This document shows, one piece after another, positions 25,349-39,095 of a DNA stretch of 64,000 nt. The position numbers and the translations under genes were made by a program. The notes beneath the pieces are model-generated. The model was not told the DNA's origin. It saw only the letters and a program-made list of their open reading frames with translations, and ran no database searches. The number at the start of each line of letters is the position of its first letter. The first letter of the stretch is position 1. The DNA comes from Cristatella mucedo (lineage: Eukaryota; Bryozoa; Phylactolaemata; Cristatellidae), in assembly GCA_009760855.2 (NCBI GenBank), contig WPIO01000035.1:2939001-3003000 (forward strand), written 5' to 3'.

Positions 25349-26210
25349 GCAGCGGCCTAATTTACAGCGAGACAGTAGCACTGCAAAAAGATTTTTGGAC
25401 GGAGCTGCTGTCACATGCATCGTATCTTTCGCAACAGCTCTCATCTCATCTTGGTGCAGCTACAATCTCGGCTGCTTTCCATGTTGCAAGGGGTGCTATA
25501 TCCTTGATATAATAATAGGCCTCCATGCGCGGTTATTTGTTGGAGTCCTCTAACTCGGGGCGATCAGCTTTGTTCAGTTTAATTTTATTTCCTGTCAATC
25601 TGTCCTCTCTGCAGAATGCTGCCCCATGAGCGCATTTGTGTGAGCTTCAAGGCTGTCATCGACAAGTGCCTTTGCGGCGAAATCTATTGAGTAGTTGTAT
25701 CGTAAATACACAGAATTCAGTGATCTCAAGAAAACAAAATTCTGGTGATTTATAGGTTTATGAGCCTTTTTAAACGTTTTCTCATGCATGACAAAATAGA
25801 GTTGATGATAGTTGTGCACACAGTTTAGGTTATAGGGTTTCCTTGTTGGAAAAACTAACTTGCAACTCCCGGCGCAAAGAACTTTGGAGTCACCACAATT
25901 TCACAGCGCCAAACATGGAGCTGCACATATACAAATACTATGTATAAACAGTGACTACTTACATACGCATATATGGGTGCATGCACTGTATATAAAACCT
26001 ACTACACACGCACACACCTACATGTTTATAGGTATACGTATGTCTCTAATAATTAAAGCAAGAAAGTATGCCACGCCGCAAAATGGCGTTCTTGCGACAC
26101 GTGGCAAGATAGCGCACTTTCGTCAAGCGGAAAGGTGGCGCATCGGTGCCTTTACTGATGGAACTGCTCTGGCTCAGCGAAGCATGTCCACAGGACATTA
26201 GGCTGCACGT
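25349..26210. other. 3' flank of scramblase copy 1
   Basis: Presumed 3'UTR and downstream sequence; no canonical AATAAA near the stop codon and no other feature. Confidence 0.4.
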
Positions 26211-26234
26211 GCACATACACACACTCACACACAT

Positions 26235-26286
<52 letters not shown>
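26211..26286. repeat. (CA)n-(TA)n compound microsatellite
   Basis: CA-rich to about 26256 then pure AT to 26286. Confidence 0.97.
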
Positions 26287-26288
<2 letters not shown>

Positions 26289-28735
26289 GTATTGTGACTC
26301 AGCTAGGATTTTCATCTAGGGGCCAGAACTGCAATGTTTATCCGACAGAAAACTCGGCGGTTGCTCATCGAGTGAAATTAAGACATAATTTCATCTTTGA
26401 TTACGGTCAATGGCCGTAGGGAAAACTGATACTTCGTCGTTAACGCACGCAGCCAGGTCAGTTTCTGCTAGCAGCACAGTGCCCACAGCAAGATAGTCGT
26501 CACAGTCTATTCATATCTGCATTAAATGAACGCGCTCTGAGATACCTTTTCTATTTAGAGTTTCTCTCTAAAACCTCAGCACTTCCCCTACAACTTTAAC
26601 GCAAAAACTCAAAACCAAAAGAATGAAAAATTTAGCTACTAAAACCTAAATCTTGAACCCGAAAACATAAAAACCGCACAGACTATACCCAAAATTCCTA
26701 AGCCCTTAACTAAAAAATGTAGCTCTAAAACTTTCAGATAGTGACAGAATACACATACTGCTGCAACAATTAAGGCCTAAGATTATGTCACAGTCAGCTT
26801 TAAGTACTCGTAATGAGCGAAATGCAAATACAATCTGTTGGGAAAAACGCAGACCACAGTCGATTGCGGCCGCAGTGCGTCTCACCAGCTTCTCATAAAA
26901 AGTAACTACCCTCCTCGGCCGGTTAAAAAAGTGCCCCTTTCACCGAGTCTACGGGAGCAGTCAACAATATCTGTTTTAGGTTCGCCATAGGCAGGCTCTA
27001 GCATCAAAATATTCGGTTGAGCAGTTCTCTTTTTCATTAGGAAACGTAATTGGCTGGTTTCTCGCTTCAGTCATTTGCTTGCATAGTCCTAACTCAAATC
27101 AAGCCCGGTCTGCATGCACCCGTGAGGAAAACGGAAGTTTCAAACACTGGCCTTTCCTAGAAAAAATCTCTGCACAGTTATCAGGTTGCTTTTTCTTTTA
27201 AATAGGTGACGCTTTGGCACATCCGAAACCGAGGATGTGACGTGTCCTGATAGTGCTATCAAAAACTATTCTTCAAAAACCATAATTGTCTGAGAGCCCA
27301 CTTGAAACTGTACACAAGTACTTTTCACTAATAGTAGACAAAGACAGCGGCATAGAAAATTTAAAAATTTATTGTTTCCTCAATTGTTCTTATCTTTTAG
27401 TACGATTTTTTGGGATTGATTTTTGGACAAATCCGAGGCACTTGAGATTTGTCTTGATTCCCAGCATTCGTGGACTTTTGAGTCAACACTGTGTACATGC
27501 AAATTGGCAATACAGATACCTACTTATTTACTAACCCTTGCTTTTTTGCTCTCGAAAAGATCGCATGTTATGGCAGACTATAGAATCTGTCCACACAAGT
27601 ATCTTTCGATTCGGAGACACCTCCTAGCAATATGCCCAAGTGGCTCAACGATCAGAGAAGTGTAAAACGTCACGACTTATGAATGGTTACGTGCGAAATC
27701 TCATTGGGCAGATGCGATGTCTCGCGGTATCCAAAGGAGCTTACGAATAACTTCAGTCAATGCCATCCACTGCATTCGACAAAGATCCATTCGTCATTTC
27801 CTAACTAAGAGTAGCAGAACATCGGTTTCAATTCTGTCTGATAAACGACGGTGTTCCCGATTTATTCATTAAATTTCTGGCGACTGCACCTATACGTTTT
27901 CATGCATATGGCCTCCAACTGTCTGATCCAGCCATTTACCCAGTACTTTAAACTGAGATCCACCTGCCGTTTCCTAATGTAGTTTCGTGAAGCTGCGGTC
28001 TCGAGTTCAGGTGAAGCACCACTATTCTACGGGGTTACTCACAAAATTACATGCAATTGCACACGCACTTGCTTAAGCAAATGAACTTAATGAACTTAAT
28101 GACTTAAATCGTTTGACTCACCAATAGTCATGCCCTTTTTGAATTATGATCTACAACGTTTTCAAAATAGCTTCCAAAGAAGCCTCAATTTTGGTTTTGA
28201 TTGTTAGATAAGCATGTTTTGGCATTACTGAAAATATGACGCATATTCATTTGCGTGCTCTCGTGCAATTGGCTTCAATGGCCGGGCTTTGTGAGTAGCC
28301 TGGTGCATTAAAATGCGATTAATATGTCACTTAAAAATAAGCAACGAAAGGCTTCTGTCTTTGTTGGAGTCTGTAGAAAAATTCTTGTGGGTTTGGTCAC
28401 TAGTGTTCATGCAAATGTGGGTCTACTTCTCATGCAACTGACCTCCAGTGGCCCAGGCCGAACAAGTGTTCCTGCACTTCCAAACTGCAAGGCACCCGCA
28501 TTTTCCAAAAACTTTAGGAAAAAGCTGCAATTCTCTGTTTCCCTTGTAGACTCAAGTTTTTATTTTAAGATTTAAGAATGAAGTAAATAGCACTTGAATA
28601 TGCCACGTGTTGCCACGCAAATGAATTTAGATAGATTAGACGTTCGGCAACTTTCCTATAGCGATTATTCAGAGATTTTCAAAATCAGAGGGACGAAGCT
28701 GTGGTTTTAATTGTATGCAATAGTAATAACACATA
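26287..28735. other. AT-rich intergenic DNA; A-rich CTAAAA-type tract
   Basis: 26565-26745 is strongly strand-biased, with many CTAAAACC, AAAACTCAAAACC and CCTAAAT variants. The remainder shows no gene or known repeat. Confidence 0.4.
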
Positions 28736-28736
28736 A

Positions 28737-28870
28737 ATATATATATGATTTATTTGTATAGCGCCCGAAGAGAACTTAATCTCTATTCAGGCGCTTTACA
28801 TATGCCTCGGGGCTCGAGCCCACGACCTCAGCCAGACCTTGGCCAGGGCGAGCGCCTTAACCGCTGGACC
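28737..28870 (-). mobile_element. SINE-B beside a LINE-1 3' end
   Basis: Minus copy: CCAGCGGTTAAGGCGCTCGC, decayed B box TGGGCTCGAGCCCC, tail AAAGCGCCTGAATAGAGATT and AAGTTCTCTTCGGGCGC. It lies directly at the 3' end of the following LINE-1, so the two related hairpin tails sit about 90 bases apart. Confidence 0.88.
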
Positions 28871-31150
28871 TATAGTGCCCTCAGAGAACTCAATCTCCTT
28901 CTAGGCACTTAAATTCGACGCAAAGGAAGCACGATCGAATGTTTAGTGGTAGAATACTCAATAAAAATCAAAAAACGTAGTTAGGGATGACATGCTCAGG
29001 GTCAGCATGCAAGTGTGCTTAGTAGCAGCATGTACAGTGTCAGCACTTTAAGCACGTAAAGGTTGAAATCACAGGACCCACTAAATGCTGTGATAAATAT
29101 GTGCGTTTTTAGTTTACTTTTAAATGGGTATACATCATTAGATGTCGTGACGCAAGTCGGGAGTGGGGGAGCATACGAACCAAAGGCACGGTCTCCAAAG
29201 GATTTGAGATTTCTACGAGGTGTAGGTAAACAGTTGGATTCCGAAAAGTCTATGGTAAAATGTTTATTCTGGTGGGGGAGTAGATCTGATAAATAGACTG
29301 GAGCTAAAGAGTGAAGGGACCTAATAGTGAGTAAAAGAAACTTGAAGTCGACGCGTTGCTTGACTGGGAGCCAGTGCATGTCGGCAAGAAGGGGTGAGAT
29401 GTGGCGACTGAGCCGTTTTGATAGACAAGCCTAGCTGCAGAGTTTTGCACCAGCTGTAGGTGCCTGATTGCGCAGGCCAGTAGACCAGCAAGGAGTGAGT
29501 TACAGAAGTCGAGATGGGATGGCACAAATGCATGGCCCAATTTAGATGTAGTTTCCTGTGTCTAAGGAAGCACCAATTTTACCAATGTAATGTAGCTGAA
29601 AGTATGCAGACGCGTCCGTGAAGCTGAGGTGGACGTCTAATAAAAGGTCTCTTTGAAGCAGGACACCTAGATTTTTTGGAGATTAAACAGAAGATATTCT
29701 GGCAAAGCCAATTTTGAGTGTTACGTTTTCCAATTTCTGAAGCAAACTTGCTCGCCCATAACTAGTAAGTTGTTAGTTTTATAATCAATCAATATATGTA
29801 AGTTTCTTGCCAACCATTTTATCAATACATGCAGCTAGTGAGTTGAGAGAATCACACGAGCGGGAGGGCTGAGGGATCAAAGAAAAGGTACAGCTTAACG
29901 ACATAGCTAAAGCCTAGATTGTACCTGGCAATCACATCGGCAAGAGGGAGAGTATAACGTAAAAAGAATCAAACCAAGCACAGAGCCCTGAGGTAGCCCA
30001 TAGTTAAGAGGCTTCTCGGATTTTCTTTGATAATTCACATCAACACTCTGGAGTCTCTCACTGTGATAGGACCTGAATCATTGCAGAGCATTAACGTTAA
30101 TGCCCAGGCGAGATGAGAGGCGCTCAAAAATGACTTGGTGACCGATAATATCAAAAGCTGCCGAAAGATCGAGGAAAACAAGCCGAGACGCTCTAACTAT
30201 GTCTGCACTCCTAAATAGGTCGTTATACACCCCAAGCAATGCTGACTCTGTGGATGACTAGCTCAAAAACCAGACTGGTACTTGCTAGCCAGGTTTGAAG
30301 TTTCTATATATGAGTACAGCTGGTCTGCCACGACTCGTTTCAGTGTCTTTGATAGGAATGGTAGAAGGGAGACTTTTTGGAAGTTGCTCAAGTTCTCTTG
30401 GTCTAGTGATGCTGTCATGAGCAGTGGCCTGACTGCAGTTTTTGTGAAAGATTCTGGTACATGACCTGAGGCTAATGAAGTATTTATGATGTTTAGTTTT
30501 GCATGGAATTAGCCGTTCAAGGCATCGTAGAAACAGGAGAGTGGGAGTAGGGTATAGAGGGCTAGTTGAATTTTTTGATTGGGATATTAACTTCACAGCG
30601 AGGTTACTAGTATCTTCCTTTGAATGTAGACATTGAGATACTTCAGGGTATTGAGGACAAGTTTTCAGAAGGTTGCTGCCACCATAGCGATGCACTCCCT
30701 GATCTTGTCTATCTTGTTGACAAAGAATTTTAAGAGAAGCGATCAGCCAGATCATTACAAGAATCACAAGGTAAGCAGCTAACACGAGAGTGATTAGGGA
30801 GAAGGTTAATCCTAGACACCAGCATTTTTTGGATTGTGCACCTGTGATTCAACAATTATCTATCTTGAAGCTAGATTTGGTCTTTTTCTAGGTTGGATTG
30901 GTACGATCTTAAGTAGTCCTCATAAATATCATATGTCAATGGACAGTAAGTTCTGATCTTTCATACGCTTTTCAAGCTTTCGCTTAGTGGAACTAGATTT
31001 TTCATCGTCTTAGGGAAACTATACGCCGTCTGGGCGAGAGCTCACAGTGCGCTTAATTTAGAGGTGAAAACTCGTCAAGCATGTCAGCTAGCGTCGCGTT
31101 GTAGCATTCTACAAATGACTCAAGTATCAGAGTGTAATTTAAAATGCAAG
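28871..31150 (-). mobile_element. LINE-1, longest copy in the window
   Basis: About 2.3 kb on the minus strand. Recognisable ORF pieces: MHWLPVKQRVDFKFLLLTIR, PVYLSDLLPHQNKH, CNSLLAGLLACAIRHLQLVQ and, upstream, RPRELEQLPKSLPS. Multiple frameshifts and stops. The 5' side ends near the homologue of the ADMLDEFA segment. Confidence 0.88.
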
Positions 31151-32780
31151 TTCAGATCTGCTTGTTTTAAACGACTCTATAAAATAACTGATATCAGTTG
31201 CATTCATTTCGCCGTACACGTCAATGATTATGGAAAATAAAGATTCAGGACGTTTGATAACGTATATATCAAAATGAATCTAACTGAAATCAAAATTCCT
31301 CAAGAGTCATGTATAAAAGGCAGAGCTGAATTCAAATTTCAAGTTTATTTCCGACGTGCAATTCATTAGCCTAATTATGGAATTTAAAAAGCACCAACCT
31401 ATATTGGAAATGAAGTCGTATACAAGTCACACGAATGCACCTCAACAAGATTCACGCATGTAGCTTGATCAACCAAGGTTCGACAATCTAGGATACAAGT
31501 CGCTTATGATGCAGTGATCGGTAAATTTGTAATTCATGCATACGGTGCTTCCGGTTTACATGCGGATTAAGCGTAGTTTGCATAACCATTTTTTCTTTTA
31601 TGCGGAAGAAGTCACAACTTCCGATCCCATTCTTATTATGTTTGTGTTTCGAAAAGTACCCTTAACAAAAAAGAATTGTATGACACCCCCTTCATTTAGA
31701 CTGCGACAAAAGTGAAAGTAAGTAATTTACGGGTGGGTTTAGAGCCAAGTTGATAGAATTTCTTGCGTTCTTCAAGAATCCAAAAAAACTGAAGTGAGTA
31801 ACTCTGTCTTTATTTGAATATTCAGCTGATGGCGAAGTATTTATGATCCAATCGTTAACTCCAGCTACAAATGAGGGCATGCAAAATTAAAAACTAACCA
31901 CGTGTAATAACCTATGCTTAAGTATTGACATCGAGGGAAATTAATACAAAACCATTCTTAACAATTTACTCATTTTTTCGCATCATTGAAAAACGGGCTC
32001 GGACTTTTAAAGCTTAAGTAAATTTTTCTCGAGATTCTTTTAAATGTTTTAAACACCCTTTTTTTAGTATGCTTTCATCGCGAAAATCTCGAAATTTCTC
32101 CTGCTAGCCGACACTGAATAAATATTCTATAGCCCACACCCAAGAAATTAAGCATAGTTGATGATCTCTTGTTTATCCGTTCCAATAATGTCAGTTATTA
32201 TTTTCCATTATCTAGTTAAATTAGGTTTTAAAGAACGTCTTTAGCACTCTCTGTCCAAGACTACATTCGAAGTTCAGAGGCAGAGTTCAAATTGCTGCTA
32301 AAAAATTCCGTTAGCTGATTCAAGTCCTGCATTACACCGAGCGTACTAAAATAATTTTATTAAAGAATCGTAATTTTGAATAAGCGCAGGTAGCGTGCCG
32401 TCCACCCCCCACCGCGGGCTGAGCGTTACCGCGACGAACGGAGACGCGGTCGCTCCCTCAAGAGGATAATTGGGCCTACACCTCGGCGCTGCCGCATACT
32501 GCATCGCCCACGTACAGCTTCCGGAATAGCCTCTTGATGTTGATGATGATGATTCCGGATTTTATAATTTGATGATAATTCCAAAATAGCCTGTCTCTAT
32601 GCCGACCTGACGCCAAGTGCATCGAGACACGGCTCGTTGCTCGGATACCAGGCTGTTCACAGAATCGTTAGAGCGAATCATATACATTGTGGCTATACGC
32701 AGCACCCGTTATCTCTAGAGGGTAATTGATTGGGTACGATGGCCGAAACGTCGAAGTTTTTCCACTGCCCGCTGAAACTC
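31151..32780. other. AT-rich DNA, nothing recognised
   Basis: Only a short GC-rich island at 32390-32520 stands out. No coding or repeat identity. Confidence 0.4.
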
Positions 32781-32849
32781 TGCCTGAAGCTCAATGCGTT
32801 TAATCACTCGAAATTTGCTGTCATTTGACTACTGGAATTCAGTTTTGGC

Positions 32850-34090
32850 TTACCCTTCCGAAAGTAGCCAGAAAGTCTGTACAGCTGGCGATGAATATAT
32901 CTGCAAGCTTAGTCAAAACATCATCACTCAGGGCTCCGTGCTAAGTCCAGTTCTTTTCACGGTTTATACTCCCTCTTGCTGATGTGATTGCCAAGCACAA
33001 TCTAGACGTTCACTTCTATTCGGATGACACTCAGTTGTACCTTTGCTTTGATCCCTCCCAGCCTTCTTGCACCTCAAACTCCATCAACTCACTTGCTGCA
33101 TTCATTGATGACATCCGCACATGGATGGCAGCAAATTTTCTAAAACTAAACGATGATAAAACTAACTTACTAGTTATGGGAAAACCCAGTGTGATTCAGA
33201 GATTGGAAAGGCTGACTCTCAAAATTGGCTCTGCCAGCATATGTCCTGTTGAATCAGCTCGAAATCTAGGTGTCATATTCCAAAGCGACCTCTCGTTAGA
33301 CGACCATATCAGCTCCACAGTCAAATCTGCCTATTTTCAGCTTCATAACATTGCTAAAATTCGGGTTTTTTTAGATAAGGATACCACGTCCAAGTTGGTC
33401 CATGCATTCGTGACATCCCGTCTCGACTTCTGCAACTCACTGCTTACTGGCCTACCAGCATGCGATCAGGCGATTGCAGCTGGTGCAAAACTCTGCAGCT
33501 AGACTTGTCTGTCGTGAGCGTCGCAGTTGCCACGTTACTCCACTTCTCGCCGACCTGCACTGGCTACCAGTCAAGCAACGGATTGGCTTCAAGGTTTTGT
33601 CGCTCACTTTTAGGTCCCTTCATTCTATGGCTCCAACCTATCTCTCAGATATACTACCCCATCAGGCCAAGCATCGTACCACCCGCTTTTCGGAATCCAA
33701 CAGTCTACAAATACCTCATACAAACCTTAAATCCCTTGGAGACCGTGCATTTAGTTCGTATGCTCCCAAAGCCTGGAACTCTCTCCCGACCTGCGTCAGA
33801 ACATCCCCTGACCTGACCGCATTTAAAAGAAACTTAAAAACATACCTATTTAGGACAGCATTTAGTGGGTCCCTGTGATTCGTCCTTGACGTGCTTATGC
33901 GTGCTGACGCTGTGCATGCTGCCACTAACCACATTTGCATGCTGACCCTGTGTATGTCACCCCTAACCATACTATTCCATGTGTTTGTTTTTCAAGCATG
34001 ATTTTACTTACCATTCAATTGCATTTCACTTTACAGCAAATGTAAAGCGCCTAGAGAGAGATTGAGTTCTCTGAGAGCGCTATATCACAT

Positions 34091-34122
<32 letters not shown>
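32850..34122 (+). mobile_element. LINE-1, best-preserved RT and 3' end
   Basis: RT domain from [19 protein letters not shown] through [17 protein letters not shown] (catalytic box YSDD in place of YADD), then [57 protein letters not shown] and LKTYLFRTAFSGSL. A two-base loss near 33462 (GCATGCGATC against GCATGTGCGATC in the 42-kb copy) shifts the frame. The 3' hairpin AAAGCGCCTAGAGAGAGATT is followed by (ATT)10 at 34093-34122. The protein pattern is that of the L2 (Maui-like) clade. Lacks its 5' half; not autonomous. Confidence 0.93.
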
Positions 34123-34123
<1 letters not shown>

Positions 34124-36642
34124 TAGTCTCCAATCCCATCGCTCAAGTAGGATTCCGCCAATCAAGTTACTTTAGTTGCACCGTTGGTCTTAAGAATCAT
34201 TTCTGCAACAAACCTTCATCATCCCAGCTGCTTACACCCCTGATAGATAATCATCATTACACTTTACATTCGATGCTTGATATGGCAGGCTGATTTTAAC
34301 TATGTATTCACACGATAGTATAGCATCGCAACTTTCATAGCTGTACTTCCTTCCTAGCTTCTCGCGCCGGTAGCAGAGGGGGCCGCCTGTTGGCGGCGGT
34401 TTATTTGTTGGGTCTGTCAGTATTATGAGATGCGATCGAGGATCGTGCATGTCGTTTCTCTCCACCGCTCCTTTGCTCTCCAGATTTGTAATTAATGCAC
34501 ACTCAGTGGCTAGACAGACTGTTCGTTCTACATTCATTAACTCGTCTTGATCCTGCTGGTTCGTGGGATTGGCTTCCTGCAGTGATTACGTATACGCTAG
34601 ATCGCAGCCTTCCGAACAACGCTCAATTACCCGGCCGGGTGGCGAGAGAGAGGCTGAGTAAATTGGTAGTTAGCAACTAGGGCTCTCATCTGCTCATTCC
34701 AACTCGCCATTATGCGCTGTTACAAGCGCGGTGTTCGGCTTCTACTTCCTGACCGAATTAGGCCTAAAACGCAGCGCTCGTAATAGCGCTAATCTCAGTC
34801 GACCCGCGAGGATTACCGGCGATGCCTGAACCTTGCAGCGTGGTTAGCCACTGCAAGGTGCAGAATAGGCTGCTGTATGCCGAACCGACGGCCGACGTAT
34901 CAGAAACGCCGCAGCAATGAAGAGTCCTCATAATTTAGCATAGCAAATCTGCATCCGTAATTTGGACGAGCCTGGCATGTGATCCACTCAAATACCATCG
35001 GCTATTAATCATGCTTGGCCGGATGCCTCAGCCTCGAACAGCCTCAGCCGTACCTTTAGCACATGTCGTGTATTGCCATTATCGCTTACCATCCAACCTA
35101 TCTCCATTCTGTGCGTTGGATAGAGCTGAGCACAGCCTGTTCCAGAAATGGCTGCCTATCCAAGTCGGTAGCTCAGGAAACAGATGTGATACTCAATTGT
35201 TTCCCGAACCGGAGCTGACACGCTATTTCGGAAGTTAATCCTAAAGTGAAATGAACATTGGAAGAAACGAGGATTGAGACTAAACAATCTTCGTACTTTT
35301 CGCCAAAAGTCATCGCTGTGGCCAGGCATGGGCTTGGACGTAGAGCTAAGCACAAGGGTGCTTCTACCTGCGTTAACACGTCGGAATTTAAAAAAAAGGC
35401 AAATATCGCTGAATACCCATTGACTTTACGTTCTGCACTCCCAGAATGATGATTAAACTGCTGGCAGGCCTGTCACTGCTTTTCTCAATCTGTAATACCA
35501 CAGGCTTAATTCGATTCCTGTTTTCCTTCAGTGAGCAGTAGACTTCCATCTTGACATTGGTAAAAAGGTAAATAATACCTTGCTGCTGACATGTTTCCGG
35601 CTGCGGCCAGCCCAGTTGGCCGAGTAGGCGATAGGAAACTCTTATCAGAATCTTATCTAGTGATGGTCCTACACCCACAACACCCCGTAGAGTATACACG
35701 CATCGTTGTGGACACAGTGAGGCAGCCCAAAGGCGAATCGGATAGTATTCATCCGTCCTTGTGTAATCAAAGTGCAACTCAGCTCGACTTTGCAAACGGC
35801 AGGGGACGTAGCTAATGGCGAGCAGCTGCTTATTGCTGTCAGCAGGAGCAGAGGTCCCAGACAATCTATACTGCCCATTTCGCTGCCTTAGACTAGCACT
35901 CAAGTGTGTTATCCTTTTGTGCACCTAAATAAAAACCCCGCTGATTATTGCTCTTCGGCTCTGGCATCTAGCCCTCCGACACTAGGACTGTGCCAGCCAG
36001 CTTCAAAGAAATGACAATAGCAGTCATGGCACGGTGTCTGACGCACAGTATTAAGTGGCCTCTATCCAAAGCCACCCAGTCAAGAATGGCGACTGGTGGG
36101 ATCCTGCAATGGCCGCGGCCTAGAGCTTCTCTTGCACGCTAAATGAAAGTGATTAGCCTTCATGGTCGAGCGCTTCGTTCATGTACGTTATTGGATACAT
36201 CGGTGTCGAACCTTGAGCGTCATCCATTCGCTCAAGCACAGCACACTGTGGGGCCTAGCTAATCGACGTTTGTCTAAGCCAAGAACCGATGCACTCCGGA
36301 TCAAATTCACGTCCATTGCAATCGCTTTCAATATGGGTATCTGGTTCTCTACCTCATCTATTTCTTAGGAAAGGATTTTCCATACGAATGCAGTTTCAGT
36401 CTGCCGCTAAAGCCAAAGGAAGATGCTTTCGATAAGATATGCAAAAAATCTGCGTAGAGCTGATGGAAACTCGATATTAGCTCTTTAGCTTGCAGCAATG
36501 CCGCTAGACTGTCACTACTTTTCGGATGTGGGTGGCTACTCTTGCTGTCTTGTGTTCTCGACAGCATTCTTCTTATATATGAGCTTACTTTGGAACGTCG
36601 GATCTCTTTTGGACCTGGAAAATGAGTAGCCGCTTACGTCTC
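34123..36642. other. No firm gene; unrecognised 178-codon minus frame
   Basis: The frame on the minus strand at 35388-35924 is the longest of the interval but has no domain I recognise and its composition is ordinary. Nothing else supported. Confidence 0.3.
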
Positions 36643-36990
36643 TTACGCCGCTTGGGCTAAAGGGGGCAGCTTTCTTTTCTGGATGTCGTCGGCCTGATCG
36701 AACACGCTCCTCTTCTTCCTTGGCTTTTCGACTACGAAGAGTGGCGTCTCGACTGCCGAAACGCCAGGCACGCGCGTCGCGTGGCCGCCTCGTCCCAGTT
36801 GGCTGACGTCCGTGTGGAATTCCACATCGCGGATATCCGTGAGTGTCTCCTCCTTCCAGATGTCAGAACGCTGACGTCTGTCTTGAGATCTTCCTTTAAA
36901 AGGGGAGCGGACAAGAGGCCCGCTTGGCGGGCGCACGTTGCATCGCTTGCATACTAAGCGTGTCATCGTTTTCTTCTCACTATTGGACAA
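36643..36990 (-). other. Unrecognised basic 115-codon frame
   Basis: Opens MSNSEKKTMTRLVCKRCNVR (a CxxC pair) and ends ADDIQKRKLPPLAQAA. Highly charged, with basic clusters such as KPRKKR that would fit a nuclear protein. No family recognised, and no splice partners found. A single exon of an unknown gene is possible but unproven. Confidence 0.25.
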
Positions 36991-37869
36991 CTAGCGAACG
37001 ATCAATCTGCCTGCGAATTTCGTGGGTGCCGCGGAGGCACTTTGTCCAATTCAGCAAACACATCATGCTACCGTGCCATTTCCAATTGCACCCTCGGACC
37101 ATGGAACCTTGTAGACTATTATTAATTTTCAACTTCGCTTAAAAAACTAAGCTTAAATGCTGCTCCCCAAATCAGACTTCCTAGAACTTGTCCTAGCCAA
37201 GTGGCGCTTGGACGCCCGGTATTCGTCATGCGTCGCCTGAGACTAGCACCGTTATGAGCGCTGTTTTTTGCCCTATTATGCCCCCGATAAGGATGCCGTT
37301 GCACTCGATTTTTAAAATTATGCGCGCGGGTCATGCAATAGTTTGGATAGCAACGCAATACATGCAATTCGAACAGAGCTGATGCTCAAAATATGCCTAA
37401 CGCGCACAGGCACAGAACTCAAAGCCCCGCAATAGGCGCTTACAGTAGCATTTAATTTAGGGAAGGCTAGACAAGTTCCCTCTATATTACTGCCGATACG
37501 ACAGGCTACTTAAGGTAGACTCGTTAACAGGCTTATTGCAGTCAGATGCGTATTATCTTGAAGGTTGCATATCGTGGCACCAATGTCGCGGGCGTTGGGG
37601 CGTCTTGCTCATCGGGCTCGGCGCTGGCTTGCCGATTGACGACGGGGACCATCGCGCTGCCCTCAATCGCATCGCTGATGCCGAGCTGTCTGAAGAGCTT
37701 TCGAAGTCGATGGGTGACAGCAGATCGATCGGCCTGATGCCCGTGGCCGACGGGAGCGGTAGCAAGTCTTAACCTGGGACTAGGAGCTTGACAAGCGAGT
37801 TGGCATGCAGCCTCGCATTTAATCTGCACGCTAAGACTTGCAGACCGGCAGACTATATGCCGCCTAGGC
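36991..37869. other. No recognised feature; moderately GC-rich
   Basis: Overlapping frames on both strands at 37536-37880 look like composition effects. Confidence 0.35.
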
Positions 37870-37950
37870 TTGGAGTGCACTCGAGAAAACTCTCCTGAGT
37901 AACACCCACTCAGTCGAGTTGCCTTTGTAGAGTTAATGACGTAGATGCAC
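37870..37950 (+). mobile_element. LINE-2 extreme 3' tail
   Basis: AAAACTCTCCTGAGTAACAC then CCACTC...TTTGTAGAGTTAATGAC, matching the end of the LINE-2 copy at 48220-48275 (AAAACTCTCCTGGGTAACAC...TTTGTGGAGTTACAG). Confidence 0.65.
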
Positions 37951-39095
37951 GACCTTACATTCCGCTACGTTCCCGTCATTCAAAGAGCGACTGCCAGCAG
38001 AATTGCGGGTTATACTCTGGCCGGGTCGAATGTTGCAAGTAAATATCCTTACAAAATCAAATGTGGCGCCGCTCAAAAGCATTGACTTCACGAGGCTATT
38101 ACAAAGACGTATCCAGTTCTCAGTTCCTAGTTCTCAATTCAAAGTCAGCTGCCGAGCTCATGGTGCATAATCCTGGGGCGTTGCACTATTCGGTCTTCAA
38201 AACGTCACGTCAGTCATAGGACTGTTGTTGGCTTACGGAATCGTACTGTGCTAGCAATTTGATGGCGTCAATTAAGCTTTTGGCCTCCAAAAGTCTTCTG
38301 GATCGCCGATGTGAACTGTGAGTCGAGGTCATGCTAGAATGGAGGCGTTGCAAGCGAGCTCGCTGTTTCTCTGGGCCGCTATCTGCCGCTAGCCGTCTAA
38401 TGGAATCGTAGTCGTGTCTAAGCCTGCGGACGCCTCTATTTGTCAACCGTCGGTAGCTGCTATCTAGTTGGTATCGTCAGCTCTCGGTAGGAGCGCCACC
38501 GTCAAGTCAGCAGGCCTCTGTCGGCCGGTCTTCTCACTTCGCACACGGCACCGAGTTACCTAAAACTCACCAAGTGCGACCGCAGCAGCGTCCGTATGGG
38601 AAGGAAAGCGGGGTGCGAGATCGCTGACCTCGGTGACCTCGCTGAATGGCCTTGCTGGGAAAGCCGAGGAAGGCGACCTACAGCTGCTGCTCTGGTGCGC
38701 CACCGCGCGCGCCGCAACGTCGTTGCTCGTTATGGAGTAAAGAATTTCTCCCCTGTTGTTTCAATCGAGCGATGAAAGAGGGCAGAGAGAAGATAACTTG
38801 ACTGGCGAACTCAAAGTTTTATCAGAAGAAACGAATGAAAACGAAAGAGAACTAAGCCTTTTCAAGACGACAAAGCCGGCTTTCCCATTCTGAGTAGTGC
38901 TCACCTAAACGTCTTTCCCTCCAATCGCACGCTTTAGAAATTGTAAAATTCATCCCTTCACCATTATTGTTATTCAACCACCAAAAAGCCAAGAGGAAGA
39001 TGACTCTTGATAGCCATAGCCAATTTGACCCAAGGGGGTCAATAGCTAAATTATTTCTTTGCTCACCCCGTGAGGTATCGCTAACGATGTTAACA

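Noticed and set aside
24990-25553. Frames reading past the donor at 25049 as an alternative scramblase C-terminus
   Set aside because: The canonical GTAAGA donor and the DYVFFE exon at 25307 restore the full family ending.
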